Shown here: positions 1 to 9,579 of the stretch, piece by piece
How positions within the stretch are numbered: the stretch's first letter is position 1
Layout of the letters: each line of letters begins with the position of its first letter
Source: JADCGM01 sp943368345
GTDB lineage: Bacteria; Pseudomonadota; Alphaproteobacteria; Sphingomonadales; Sphingomonadaceae
Assembly: GCA_943368345.1 (NCBI GenBank)
Contig: CALRKY020000014.1
Coordinates: 1 to 64,000, forward strand
Direction: 5' to 3'
Length of the DNA stretch: 64,000 nt
Made by a program: the position numbers and the translations under genes
Notes under the pieces: model-generated
What the model was told of the DNA's origin: nothing
The model's input: the letters and a program-made list of their open reading frames with translations, nothing else
The model's database searches: none

Positions 1-85
1 CCGCTGTCGTCCCACCCTGCGCCAAGACGATCTCGGCTTCACGCAGCTTGCCGATAATCTCTTCCGGCTTGTGCCTCTTGCCCAT
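1..85 (-). CDS. IS3-family transposase OrfA, N-terminal part only
   Basis: Partial CDS running off the left edge. The visible 28 residues carry the K/R-rich start and KPEEIIGKLREAE helix typical of the OrfA DNA-binding subunit of IS3 elements. OrfA binds the terminal inverted repeats and is normally joined to the DDE-bearing OrfB by ribosomal frameshifting. The ATG at 83-85 is chosen because of the AAGGAG Shine-Dalgarno 7 nt before it. It differs in sequence from the IS3 OrfA at 12.7-12.9 kb, so the two elements are different insertion sequences. Confidence 0.7.
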   Translation of the reverse strand, partial: MGKRHKPEEIIGKLREAEIVLAQGGTTA

Positions 86-148
86 TCCCAAACTCCTTCA
101 TGATCCAAAATAACAGAGATTTTGGACCACTCTGAAGGGGGCAGATCA
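1..148 (-). mobile_element. IS3-family insertion sequence, terminal fragment (rest lies left of the window)
   Basis: The minus strand holds the first 28 codons of an OrfA transposase (start ATG at 83-85), beginning MGKRHKPEEIIGKLREAE, the N-terminus of IS3-family OrfA helix-turn-helix proteins. An AAGGAG ribosome binding site lies 7 nt upstream of that ATG. The presumed IS tip is at 148: read on the minus strand it starts TGATCTGCCCCC, as expected for an IS3 terminal inverted repeat. The element therefore enters from the left and ends inside the 5' end of the large gene that follows. The exact tip is inferred, because the other end is not in the window. Confidence 0.75.
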
Positions 149-168
149 CCTACGTTAAGGCAGAGATT

Positions 169-3100
169 TTGCCCGCTAAGATGTCGGTTGCAGAGGCAGC
201 GCGACGAATGAGTATCGCCCGCCAAACCCTCCACACTTTCTTGTCCGGCAAAGCGAAACTCTCGGTCGAGATGGCGACGAATTTGGAGCAATGTTTTGGT
301 GCATCTTCCGCCAAACTCCTCGCTTTACAGGCGAAAATCGACGGCTCGGAAGAGGTCGTCCGTCAGATACTCAAGAACTCGGCCGGATATCTCACCATAG
401 GTACCGCAGAAGTTGAAACTTGGTGCTTGGCAAAGCGCATTTCATCTCGGGCGGCTTTGCCGCTTCTCATACGAAGGCTTGCGTTTGCCACCACGTCGGA
501 TCTGACACAGCTCGATTTTCATGGTGAGGAAGAAGCGGAACGACACGGCTGGGACGGCACTACTGTTACTTCAACAGGCTCTGAAAAGGTACCGGCTGGC
601 AAGACGTGCTGGGAACTTAGCAATTCAGCAAATCTTCCCGGAAAGCCGAATGCAGATATTCGTGCCCGCGAAACGTCGTTGAGCCCGCGGCAGCTGAAGG
701 AAACTACATTCATCTACGTCACCTCGCGCTCTTGGGATGGAAAGAAAGCGTGGGAGGAAACGCACCGTGCCTCGGGGAAATGGCGAGATGTGCGCGCATA
801 TGACGCCGACGATCTTGCGCAATGGCTCGAGTTATCCGTGGCGACACAGATTTGGTTTGCTGAACAAATCGGTCGATCGACCGACGGGGTGAGATCGCTT
901 GACCGTTGTTGGGTAGAGTGGGCGAGCGCAACAAAGCCTGAACTGTCTCCCCGGCTCTTCGAAGGTTCGACTAAGGCGAACGCGTCAACCATGGATAACT
1001 GGCTATCGGACGCAGGCGGGAGACCGCTGGTCCTCACAGCTGACTCAATATCCGAAGGATTGGCGTGGTTGGCATGTGCCCTAAGCGGGCATGTGAGGGA
1101 AAGCGCTGTAGTGGTTTCGACACCTGATGCGCTTCGCCGAACGGCAGCTGCGACAGCAGGTAGCGTGATCGCAATCGACAGCGAAGAAGTTGAGAGGGGT
1201 GCAGGCCCATATCTGAGTTCGCACCACATCGTTGCGGTTCGCACCAAAAAAAGCATTGAGAAGAATGCGGACATTGAACTGAGCCAAGCTGACTATGAGT
1301 CTTTTAGGTTGGCGCTCGAGGATATGGGATATGCGCATGAAGAGGCTTCGGCACTGAGCGCACAGACTGCCCAATCCCCAACGATCCTACGACGTCACCT
1401 TTCTACTCTACCCGCCTTGAAGAACCCCGAATGGTCGAAGGAAGGGAACGCCCTTACTCGGAAACTCATCCCTGTCTTACTTGCGGGAGCATGGAATAAA
1501 TCGAATGAATGGGATCGGGCAATTGTATCCGGCTTAGCCCACGGCAATTCCTATGAGCAGGTTGAGCGGGACATACTCGACCTTCTGGCTTTACCTGACG
1601 CGCCTGTGTGGGCGATAGGAAATTACAGGGGAGTTGTATGCCGAAGAGATGCCCTGTTTGCGGTGCATTCTAGCCTCCTAGATACCGACATTGAGGCTTT
1701 TCTAAAGGAAGCCGAGTTCATTCTTTCGGAGGATGATCCGGCCCTTGATCTCGAACCCGAGAACCGATGGTCAGCCGGCATTTACGGCAAAAGGCGCGAG
1801 ATTTCGAGTTCGCTTCGGCAAGCGATTGGCGATATGCTTGTTCTACTTGCGGTATATGGCGACGAGCTAGTCAAGGGGAGACTGGACAAGATTTCTCCCC
1901 GAATTGATCGGCTTGTCGAGCAGTTGCTCTTAGGAAAGCCATACCGAAATCTGGTTGCGCTATCCTCCGATTTGCAATCCTTAGCTGAGGCATCGCCAAG
2001 TAGTTTCCTAGCCGCTATCGAAGCCGATCTCGACAAGCCTGATTCTCAGACGCTGTTGATGCTTCGCCCGGCATCCCCGGGTGGCTTTGACAGTCCCGAC
2101 CGAACCGGCCTGCTCTGGGCGCTGGAAATTTTGGCTTGGGATCAAGCGCATTATTTGCGGGTCGTGCGCATCCTGACGGCACTGAGCGAGGTGCTGATCA
2201 ACGATAACTACATGAACAGGCCCGAAAACTCCTTGGAGTCTCTTGTGAGTTGCTGGCATCCGGAAACGTGCGTCGACATTGACGGACGCATCGCCGCTTT
2301 GAAGGTAATCGTCGCCAAAAGCCCCGAGGTTGGCTGGCGGATCTGTCGCGCTCAGGTTGCTCAGCATCATCGCATGGCGACGCCAAATGTGCGACCTACC
2401 TATCGACCGATCATGCGGTCCGGGGCGCGTCGCATGACTAACGTCGAAATGTATCAGATGTGCGATGCTGCTCTCGATCTCATGCTGTCGTGGACTGCTC
2501 CGGATACGAAAAAACTGAGCGAGTTGTTGAAGCTGGCCGATCAGCTTAGCGACAGCGACTGCCTTCGGTTAACCGAAAAGGCGGAAGAGTGGCTCGCGGC
2601 AGGTCCCGACGACGGTGCCAAAGCGGAGCTTACCGAGGCTCTTCGTCTGCTGGGGTACTCTGCCGATAAGAAGTCGCGCAAAAAAGCAACACAGATCTCG
2701 ACATATTTCTCCAATCTCGTCAATCGGCTGCTACCTGAAAGCGCTGTGCAGCGGCATCGTTGGCTATTCGCCGAAAGCTGGATTCACGAGTCGCGCGCCG
2801 AGCTCGAAGACAACAAGTTTGACTACGATGCGCGAGAAAAGCGCATCGCCAGTATGCGCGATGCCGCAATGGCCGAGGTTTTTTCTGCTCACGGCATGGC
2901 AGGAGTTGTGGAGCTTTTGGGCGAAGGCAACGCGAGCTACGCAGTAGGCTGGCATTTGTCCAAGGCGGTCTCACCCACACAGACAATCGACTTGGTTCGT
3001 CATTTGATCACGAACGGCGACGCGGACATGCGCGCCAAGCGCATGGTGTGCGCGACCGGCCTATTGAATAGGGACGGCGAAGCTGAGGCGCTAAAATATG

Positions 3101-4185
3101 CCTCTCAAGTCTTGGCTACTCAGGATGGCGCATCGGCCATCAGCGATGACGCGGTGCTCCGTCTTTTTCAGATTTGCCCCACTAATGATGCGACTTGGCG
3201 AATGATGGAAGCGCAGAGGCCCGATCTTGTTGGGCGATATTGGCGGGAATTGGTGCCACACGCTTGGCGTCTTGAAGCCCACGAGATACAAGAGATGGTA
3301 GATAATCTGCTGCAAGCAAATCGGCCTCGAGCAGCCCTCTGCAGTATCCGCTTTGACTTTGAGAAGTTGGGCGGTGCAACCTTGGCGAAATTAATGAAGG
3401 CTCTTATTGCTGGTGGCGATGAGGAAGAGGGCACTTACCTGCTCGATGCCTATCGGATTTCTGATGCGATGAAGCATTTAAATGGATCCCGTGAACTCTC
3501 AACAGACGAAATGGCATCGCTAGAGGTCGCGTTTGTTGATGCTCTGACGCACAACGAGTATGGGATTCCTAATCTGGAACGGCAGATTGCGGGAGAGCCT
3601 GCAGCGTTCATTCAGCTTGTCGCGTTGATGTACAAGCGAAGGGACGATGGGGTTGATCCGGAGCAGCTTCGCATCCCCGACACTGCCAACAAAGAAGCGG
3701 TTCTCCATAACGTATATCGCGTTCTAGACCATATCCGGAGAACGCCTGGATCTAATGATGCGGGTGAAATCGACGTGGCGGCTTTGGTTCATTGGATCAA
3801 GGAGACTAGAAAACAACTGGCTGACCTTTCTCGTGGTGATGTTGGGGATCAATGCATCGGTCAGCTTTTGGGCAAGTGCCAGCTCGGTAAGGACGGCATT
3901 TGGCCCCATGAAGCAGTTCGCATTGCATTGGAAACCGTAGGAACAGAGGAAATTTCCCGCGGTATGGAGATAGCCGTCTATAACTCTCGTGGAGTCGTGA
4001 TGCGCGCTCACGGGGGCGACCAAGAGCGCGAACTGGAACGGAAATATCGTACTTGGGCTAACTCTCTCGCTCCAAGGTATCCATTCACGGCGCGAATGTT
4101 AAATAACATCGCAGACGGATATCGGCGCGACGCCGAGCGGCACGACACAGACGACAGCGTCCGCAAAAGGCTGGGGCGGGCCTAA
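169..4185 (+). pseudogene. Giant HigA-type HTH / nuclease-like protein, 5' end removed by an IS
   Basis: The open frame is 1338 codons from a TTG at 169. Residues 6-44 are a HigA/XRE-type helix-turn-helix (AEAARRM...RQTLHTFLSGKA...MATNLEQ). Residues about 90-225 look like a restriction-endonuclease-type fold: GWDG at 127-130, WELS at 148-151, then a strand ending TFIYVTSRSW. The rest is a long, mostly helical region without a clear Walker A; it could be a degraded STAND-type ATPase plus repeat sensor. The reading frame continues upstream of the TTG as TYVKAEILPAKM, which matches HigA N-termini, and then meets the IS tip at 148. The true start codon is therefore missing and the TTG is probably not the native start. 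The long intact frame suggests recent insertion. A phage-defence or addiction role is inference only. Confidence 0.6.
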
Positions 4186-4347
4186 CACGCCCCATTCGTT
4201 TTCGACCTCTGGAAGCCCAATCAACGGATCGATGCACCATCGCCACCGCTAAAAAAGAACAAACATCGAACATACCCGTGTCCTACACCCCACAAAATCC
4301 GTAGAAACTGGCCGGTTTCCGAATCGCTCTTCCGGAGAGCCACGACC
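4186..4347. other. Intergenic spacer after the giant gene
   Basis: No coding or RNA signal recognised. It joins the accessory gene to the 5' remnant that starts at 4348. Confidence 0.4.
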
Positions 4348-4524
4348 ATGCGCAACCGAACCCCAATCAACCGCGAGGATCGTCCCGCGCTGCCTGACTT
4401 CACCCCCGTCCCACGCCAGTTTCCACCCAGCGCCGATAGCGACGGAAAACGCTGTTTCACTTGCCCCCGGCCTTCGCCGGGCCAGGCCAAGTTCGTCCGG
4501 AAGCAGACGCCACTGCGCCCCTGA
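4348..4524 (+). pseudogene. 5' remnant of a conserved sphingomonad-type protein gene
   Basis: A 58-codon frame starts with ATG at 4348 and stops at 4522-4524. Its first 23 residues (MRNRTPINREDRPALPDF, then TPVPR) resemble, from memory, the N-terminus of a conserved sphingomonad protein that continues into a helix-turn-helix-like region. After about residue 24 the sequence turns into low-quality coding that ends early. The gene body appears to have been lost by deletion or rearrangement, with only the promoter-proximal end kept. The family assignment rests on recall of the N-terminal motif and is not certain. Confidence 0.4.
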
Positions 4525-4716
4525 CCGCGCTCCGGCGGCAACAATGGCCGATCAGCGCCCACGAGTCATCGCTGACCCCGATCCGCGCGCCCAATGCCGC
4601 CTCCAAAAACAGGCTTGAATCAATGACCGAGTCTCAGGTCAAGCTTTGTCCACGTGGCCGAAGACCGGCCGCGTCACCGCTTGGCGCAGCAGGCTTGGTT
4701 CGCTAACGCTTTGGAT
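4525..4716. other. Spacer upstream of the CoA-transferase gene
   Basis: No gene recognised. It contains a frame that could extend the CoA transferase upstream by 21 codons, but the extension has no homology-like content. The region looks like scrambled junction DNA. Confidence 0.35.
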
Positions 4717-5868
4717 ATGACCCAAGCCGCCGGACCCCTTGCCGACCTGTTGATCGTCGATCTGTCACGCGTGCTCGCGGGGCCCTATGCGACCATGGTG
4801 CTGTCCGACCTTGGGGCGCGGGTGATCAAGGTGGAACAGCCGGGGGTGGGGGATGACAGCCGCCATATCGGGCCGTTTTCGCCGACCGGGCAATCGGCCT
4901 ATTTCAGCTCGATCAATCGCGGCAAACAGTCAATTGCGCTGGACCTGAAGGCAGAGACAGACCGAGCGACGTTCGAGGCGCTGCTGGCCCGGGCCGATGT
5001 GGTGGTGGAAAATTACCGGCCCGGCGTGATGGCCAAGCTCGGTTATGGCTGGGAGGCGCTGCAGGACCGGTTTCCGCGCCTGATCTATGCGGCGGCTTCC
5101 GGCTTTGGTCATACCGGGCCGGACAGCAGCAAGGCAGCCTATGACATGGTGGTGCAGGCGATGGGCGGGATCATGTCGATCACCGGCTGGCCGGGCGGGC
5201 CGCCAACCCGGGTCGGAACCTCGGTCGGGGACATCACGGCGGGGTTGTTCACGGTGATCGGCATCTTGTCCGCCGTGCATCACCGCGAAAAAACCGGGGC
5301 GGGTCAGTTCGTCGATGTCGCGATGCTCGATAGCCAGATTGCCATATTGGAAAATGCCATCGCCCGCTTTGCAGTGACTGGGGTGTCGCCGGGACCGCTC
5401 GGGGCGCGCCACCCGTCGATCACGCCCTTTGCGGCCTATGCCTGCGCCGATGGCTTCGTGGTGATCGCCGCCGGAAATGACGTGCTGTGGGGCAAGCTGA
5501 GCGCGGCGCTTGGATTGCGTGATGACCCGCGTTTCCTCACCAACGCATTGCGCACCGAACATGTTGATGCTGTTGCCACCGCGATTGAGGCAGCGCTGGC
5601 GCGGCTGACCACGGTCGAGGCGCTTGCCCTGTGCGATGCCGCCGGTATCCCGTCCGGACCGCTGCACAACACCGAACAAGCGTTGAATCACCGGCAGGTG
5701 CGCGCCCGCAACATGGTGATCGACACCGCCTTTCCGGACGGTGCGCCGCTGATCGCTGCTGGTAACCCGGTCAAATTGTCGGCCCATCCCGACCCCGCAA
5801 CCCGCGTCAAGGCACCGCTGCTGGATGAACATCGGGACGCCATTCTCAAGGAGCTTGGCCTGCCATGA
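4717..5868 (+). CDS. CaiB/BaiF-family CoA transferase
   Basis: Family III CoA transferase of 383 residues, which moves CoA between acyl or carboxylic acid substrates through an aspartyl-CoA intermediate. It has the family start (LADLLIVDLSRVLAGPYATM, then LGARVIKVEQP), the ENYRPGVMAKLGYGWE segment and the catalytic Asp in AYDMVVQAMGG. The ATG at 4717 is chosen over an in-frame upstream codon at 4654 because family proteins begin just before LADLLIVDLS. Its stop overlaps the next gene's ATG by 4 nt, so the two are translationally coupled. The substrate is unknown; family members include formyl-CoA, carnitine and alpha-methylacyl-CoA enzymes. Confidence 0.88.
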   Translation: MTQAAGPLADLLIVDLSRVLAGPYATMVLSDLGARVIKVEQPGVGDDSRHIGPFSPTGQSAYFSSINRGKQSIALDLKAETDRATFEALLARADVVVENYRPGVMAKLGYGWEALQDRFPRLIYAAASGFGHTGPDSSKAAYDMVVQAMGGIMSITGWPGGPPTRVGTSVGDITAGLFTVIGILSAVHHREKTGAGQFVDVAMLDSQIAILENAIARFAVTGVSPGPLGARHPSITPFAAYACADGFVVIAAGNDVLWGKLSAALGLRDDPRFLTNALRTEHVDAVATAIEAALARLTTVEALALCDAAGIPSGPLHNTEQALNHRQVRARNMVIDTAFPDGAPLIAAGNPVKLSAHPDPATRVKAPLLDEHRDAILKELGLP

Positions 5869-6629
5869 TCGACCTTGCACTGATCCCATTCGCCGAACGT
5901 CTGGCCGACGCGGCAGGGGCCGCGATCCGCCCGTATTTCCGCGCGCCGTTCGCAGTGGAAACCAAGGCCGACCTGTCCCCCGTTACCGCCGCCGACCGCG
6001 CCTCCGAAACCGCGATCCGGCAGTTGATCGAAGCGCATTACCCGGATCACGGCATTATCGGGGAGGAATTTGGCTCAGTGCGTGAGGAGGCCCGCTACGT
6101 CTGGGTATTGGACCCCATCGACGGCACCCGCGCCTTCATCGCTGGACGGCCCTTGTTCGGCACCCTGATCGCGTTGCTCGACACCGGCGTCCCGGTGCTC
6201 GGCATCATCGACCAGCCGATTGCCGGGGATCGATGGGTGGGCGCGACCGGACGCCAGACCCTGTTCAACGGCAGCGCTGCCTCAACCCGCCAATGCCCGG
6301 CGCTAGCCAGTGCCTATGTCGGCACAACCTCTCCCCAGGCGTTTGAACCGGCTGACTTCGAGCGCTTTGAGCAATTGCGGACCGGTGCCCGCGAAGTCCT
6401 CTACGGCGGCGATTGCCACAATTACGGCCTGCTCGCCTCCGGCTGGCTGGATCTGGTGGTGGAATCCGGGCTGAAGCTCCACGATTTCGCCGCGCTGGTC
6501 CCGGTTGTCGAGGGCGCGGGGGGTGTCATGCGCGATTGGTCCGGGCAGCCGCTGCATAGTGGCAGCGATGGCCGGGTGATCGCCGCCGGTGACGCTGGTC
6601 TGCTGTCCGGGGTGGTTGCCGTCCTGTGA
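5865..6629 (+). CDS. Inositol-monophosphatase-family phosphatase, probably histidinol-phosphatase (HisN type)
   Basis: Mg-dependent phosphatase of 254 residues. Metal-binding motifs are present in order: GEEFGS, DPIDGTRAFIAGRPLFGTLI, and near the C-terminus KLHDFAALVPVVEGAGG. The GRPLFGTLI version of the DPIDGT block is typical of HisN-type histidinol-phosphate phosphatases in actinobacteria and alphaproteobacteria rather than SuhB. It starts within the stop of the CoA-transferase gene (ATGA). The next gene is convergent and ends 8 nt away. The exact substrate (histidinol phosphate or inositol phosphate) is inference. Confidence 0.85.
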   Translation: MIDLALIPFAERLADAAGAAIRPYFRAPFAVETKADLSPVTAADRASETAIRQLIEAHYPDHGIIGEEFGSVREEARYVWVLDPIDGTRAFIAGRPLFGTLIALLDTGVPVLGIIDQPIAGDRWVGATGRQTLFNGSAASTRQCPALASAYVGTTSPQAFEPADFERFEQLRTGAREVLYGGDCHNYGLLASGWLDLVVESGLKLHDFAALVPVVEGAGGVMRDWSGQPLHSGSDGRVIAAGDAGLLSGVVAVL

Positions 6630-6637
6630 GCCTAGGG

Positions 6638-7426
6638 TCAGCGGAACCAGCAAAGCTGTTCCGATGTCGCGAGCATTGTCCCGGCCCGGCTCCACATGGT
6701 TTTGCGGGATCCGACGGTGGATTGCTCGATCCGGGTGGCAATCATCTCCGACAGGATGAAATCATCGCCGCAGGCCGCAAGTTCAGCCGCGCTGGCCAGG
6801 AAATTGACCGATAGAGTCAGGGTGGCGGATGGGCGCGGGCCGGGGCTGATCAAGAAGGCGCGCGGGGCCCCAAGGTCCGACAACAGTGCCAGTGTCAGGA
6901 CATCAATAGGCCGCCCGGACGTTTCCTTCTCCCAACCAAGCGTGCGGGTATGATCCTTGTTGAACGGCAGTCCTGCCACCCCGGGCCGGTGTTCCAGCGG
7001 CGGGTTGCCGGGAAATGGCGGACGAAAGCCTGTCAATGTTTCAGGCAAAGCAATGTCTGGCATCACGCCTTCGGTGAACCGGTCACTGTCGCGTCGGTTG
7101 GCAAGTATGACGGTTGCGGTGGCCAGCACGGCGTCGCTGCCCTCAAGCATCAGATCGCAACGCCAATGCGCCAGAGACCGTCCGGCCCCAATGCAGCCGG
7201 TGCGCAAGGTCAGACTGCTCCCCGGTGGCACTGCTGATACGAAATTGACCGTCATCGCTATGACGGATCCAATCGCTTCTGGGTCGCCCATCACCGCCTT
7301 CAGCAACAAAGCCACGGTCCATCCGCCGAACATGCCGTTGTTTGCGACAAACATTGGCTGTGCCTGTCCGCGCCATAGGCCGGGGCCGACAACATCAAGC
7401 GCCAGCGAGTCATCGAATTGCGTCAT
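6638..7426 (-). CDS. Acyl-CoA thioesterase-like double-hotdog protein
   Basis: Protein of 262 residues with the layout of TesB/ACOT8-like double-hotdog thioesterases. The N-terminal hotdog has FVANNGMFGGWTVALLLKA, and a second half ends in a beta-rich block with TIEQ-like ATRIEQSTVGSRKTMWS. The role would be hydrolysis of acyl-CoA to free acid and CoA in the cytoplasm. It is convergent with the phosphatase gene. The next 650 bases upstream hold no recognisable gene, so it is probably transcribed alone. Confidence 0.8.
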   Translation of the reverse strand: MTQFDDSLALDVVGPGLWRGQAQPMFVANNGMFGGWTVALLLKAVMGDPEAIGSVIAMTVNFVSAVPPGSSLTLRTGCIGAGRSLAHWRCDLMLEGSDAVLATATVILANRRDSDRFTEGVMPDIALPETLTGFRPPFPGNPPLEHRPGVAGLPFNKDHTRTLGWEKETSGRPIDVLTLALLSDLGAPRAFLISPGPRPSATLTLSVNFLASAAELAACGDDFILSEMIATRIEQSTVGSRKTMWSRAGTMLATSEQLCWFR

Positions 7427-8077
7427 GTTCCTCCAAGGGTCCGTCGTCGCGCCCTCAATGCACAGCTACCATAGTCGGAGCAACCGGCCGAAAGACCACC
7501 GTGAGCCATCACTGTTTAGTGTCTCAGTTTGAAGTCTGACCGGCTGAATCCGCAAAAGCTTGCCCACGACAGGCATGGGCTCCCCGGCAGCCGATGGACC
7601 GCCGTCAATTCGCTATGGCTGCTTTCGGTCCAGCTTCAGCCAACCTCCGATGGCCGGAATTGGGTGGGCTGCTGCCCGGCAGCTTTTGGACATGGGGTGC
7701 GGAAACCGGTCATCCGCGCTTTGCGTTAAGCTCGGCCGGAACCGGACGGGCGGGTCGCGCGGCCAGAGGGCGGGCGTGGGGAGAGCGGTATATCGCCGCC
7801 GGTGAACTAGCACAGGACGTCATAGGGTTAATCAGGCGGGACACCGAATGGTCTTCGATCAGCGCGAACCATGGTTCCGGAGGCTGCGGCCTTTGGCAAT
7901 TGGCTCCTCCACGACGCCCGGTTGGCACCGTCGCCTCCTCGTTTTCGGGAAGGATTTGGTGACAATTTGTCAGCCTTCTCTATTTGTCTGTTGTTCACGT
8001 CTGTTGTCTGGTCGCAGCAGCGCGGCTTCGCTACCATTTGTGGCCAGACGGGACCCTGAAACCGGGCGGTGCGATCT
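7427..8077. other. Long gap with no recognisable gene
   Basis: About 650 bases between the thioesterase and the next gene. Open frames occur on both strands (for example 7594-7962 plus), but they lack family motifs, have no ribosome binding site and overlap one another. It must contain the promoters of the two divergent genes. I see no tRNA, riboswitch or repeat here. Confidence 0.4.
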
Positions 8078-8557
8078 ATGAAGCGACTCCTTCTTCCTCT
8101 TCTCCTGCTACTGGCAGCGCCGCTTGCCGCGAAGACGCCTGCCGAAGCCATCGATGTGCAGGCGATCAAGGATCATGGCACGCTGTGGAGTCGGCTTTAT
8201 GAGCAGGGCGGTGTCGAGGAGATGCGGCCGCTGTACGAGCCGGATGCCTGGTTGATGACCGAGGGGCAGCCCGCGCACAAAGGCGTCGATGCCATTCTTG
8301 CCTTTCTGACGCGCAACAAGGAGTCGGGTGCCAAGACCAGTTTCGCCGTCGACCCCGAGCAGATCGTCATCGATGGCAACCGGGCATTCCTGATCTCCAA
8401 ATATTGGATGACGATCACGCCACCGGGCAAAGCAGCCATCGAGGCGGCGGGCCGCTCGATGCTGGTGTTCAAGCGACACGGGCGTGGCTGGCGGATCTGG
8501 CGCGACATGGACAATATGGCGCCGGACGTGCGGACGGAGGACCGACCGAAGTTGTAG
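8078..8557 (+). CDS. Secreted SnoaL/NTF2-like (DUF4440-type) protein
   Basis: Protein of 159 residues with a signal peptide (MKRLLLPLLLLLAAPLAAK, cleavage after about residue 18). A small alpha+beta cone fold of the NTF2/SnoaL type follows: an N-terminal helix (IKDHGTLWSRLYEQG), an acidic turn (YEPDAWLMTEGQPAHKG), and late strands (GRSMLVFKRHGRGWRIWRDMDN) matching DUF4440. Such proteins bind small ligands or have isomerase-like roles; no activity can be assigned. The ATG at 8078 is preferred to a GTG at 8069 because it begins the signal peptide cleanly. Confidence 0.75.
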   Translation: MKRLLLPLLLLLAAPLAAKTPAEAIDVQAIKDHGTLWSRLYEQGGVEEMRPLYEPDAWLMTEGQPAHKGVDAILAFLTRNKESGAKTSFAVDPEQIVIDGNRAFLISKYWMTITPPGKAAIEAAGRSMLVFKRHGRGWRIWRDMDNMAPDVRTEDRPKL

Positions 8558-8648
8558 GGTGATTGGAAGAGGGATCGCCGACAATGGGCGTTGGTATGAT
8601 GCCTATTGGGTGGACTGCCGACTTGCTGCTTTCGGAAAGGGAAGTAGG

Positions 8649-8912
8649 TTAGTCGCTCGTCGCGCGCCAACGAAGCGCGCTGTCCATGCCGAAAGCGATG
8701 AGCGCGATAGGAAGAGGCGAAACCAACATCATCAACGCATCGGGCATGCCGAACCCCGAGCCATCTGGCGCACGTTGATATTCAATCCCCTTCGCTAACC
8801 ACCATCCGTGAACCAACGCGGTCAGTGCAAACGCGGTCACCCACGAAGCAGGGCGAGAAGACGCCCGAAAAGCCAGAACTAAGAATTGGATGACCACCAG
8901 CACAGCGTTCAT
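8649..8912 (-). CDS. Small hypothetical membrane protein
   Basis: Protein of 87 residues, not recognised. Two or three hydrophobic stretches are visible: residues about 1-15 (MNAVLVVIQFLVLAF), 24-40 (VTAFALTALVHGWWLAKG) and 58-75 (LMMLVSPLPIALIAFGM). The ATG at 8910-8912 is chosen over a GTG at 8927 because a GGTGGAG ribosome binding site lies 9 nt upstream of it. It lies next to the palindromic element that starts at 8942. Confidence 0.5.
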   Translation of the reverse strand: MNAVLVVIQFLVLAFRASSRPASWVTAFALTALVHGWWLAKGIEYQRAPDGSGFGMPDALMMLVSPLPIALIAFGMDSALRWRATSD

Positions 8913-8941
8913 TTCGATCGACTCCACCTCATCGCTTACAT

Positions 8942-9213
8942 CTAGAGCGTCTTTCGACCAATCCGGGTCACCGTGACGGAGCCAAATTCGGTTCAGTGCA
9001 AGGCGTGAGGCGGGAGCGATGCATTGGCATCGTGACCAACGCGCAACGCCGCAATGGGCCGGATTTGGCCCGCCGCACTTGCGGTTGCGTCAGAAGGCCC
9101 GCTGGACAGCGTTGCGTCGTTTGCAGGGGACCAGCCCCTGCCGCGCGCCGCGCCTTGCCAGCAGACCTCCTGACGCAATCACGGTGATCCGGATTGGTCG
9201 AAAGACGCTCTAG
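8942..9213. repeat. MITE-like palindromic element with 35-bp terminal inverted repeats
   Basis: The first 35 bases (from CTAGAGCGTCTTTCGACCAA) and the last 35 bases are reverse complements with a single mismatch, giving a 272-bp element with no coding capacity. Inside are further nested pairs, such as GAGCCAAATT against GGATTTGGC and a GATGC-ATTG-GCATC hairpin. A degenerate relative lies at 45935-46113. Size, long inverted repeats and lack of a gene fit a miniature inverted-repeat transposable element or a large structured intergenic repeat. Confidence 0.75.
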
Positions 9214-9579
9214 CGATCGGCTCATCGCGAGCGCGAAGATCGGTCACTCTCCGATGGAGACAAGAAGCCGGACCGCCAGCGCGAGGGGTATTCCAATGGG
9301 TCGATTGATCACGCGCGTCATCCAACCTAGATTGCATCCATGCGAACGTCCGCAATCGGCGAGCCGCGCCGCGGCTTCGGGAGGGCAACGATAACCTCTA
9401 AAGTAATTGCGGCGTTTTTTCTCCACGCCAATAAGTGTCTGACCGACACATGGATATGAAACTACCTGCTACGCTTTAAACAGTTAAGAAGTTTATGACA
9501 ACAATGGGACATCTCTATCACCAAGCAAAGGATTGACTCCTATTTCAACCCAACCAGAGCCGCACAAGAGGAGGCAATC
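9214..9579. other. Gap with no recognisable gene
   Basis: About 365 bases between the palindromic element and the next gene. A 60-codon frame on the minus strand (9244-9426) is too weak to call. The last part is AT-richer than its surroundings and ends in a strong GAGGAGG ribosome binding site before the ATG at 9580, so the promoter of that gene is likely here. Confidence 0.4.

Noticed and set aside
4930..5889. 319-codon frame on the minus strand
   Set aside because: It lies wholly opposite the CoA-transferase gene and is a GC-driven antisense frame without family motifs.
7594..7962. 122-codon frame in the long gap
   Set aside because: No ribosome binding site, no recognisable motif, and competing frames on both strands.
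9244..9426. 60-codon minus-strand frame with a hydrophobic end
   Set aside because: No good ribosome binding site and low-complexity Arg-rich start; not enough support.
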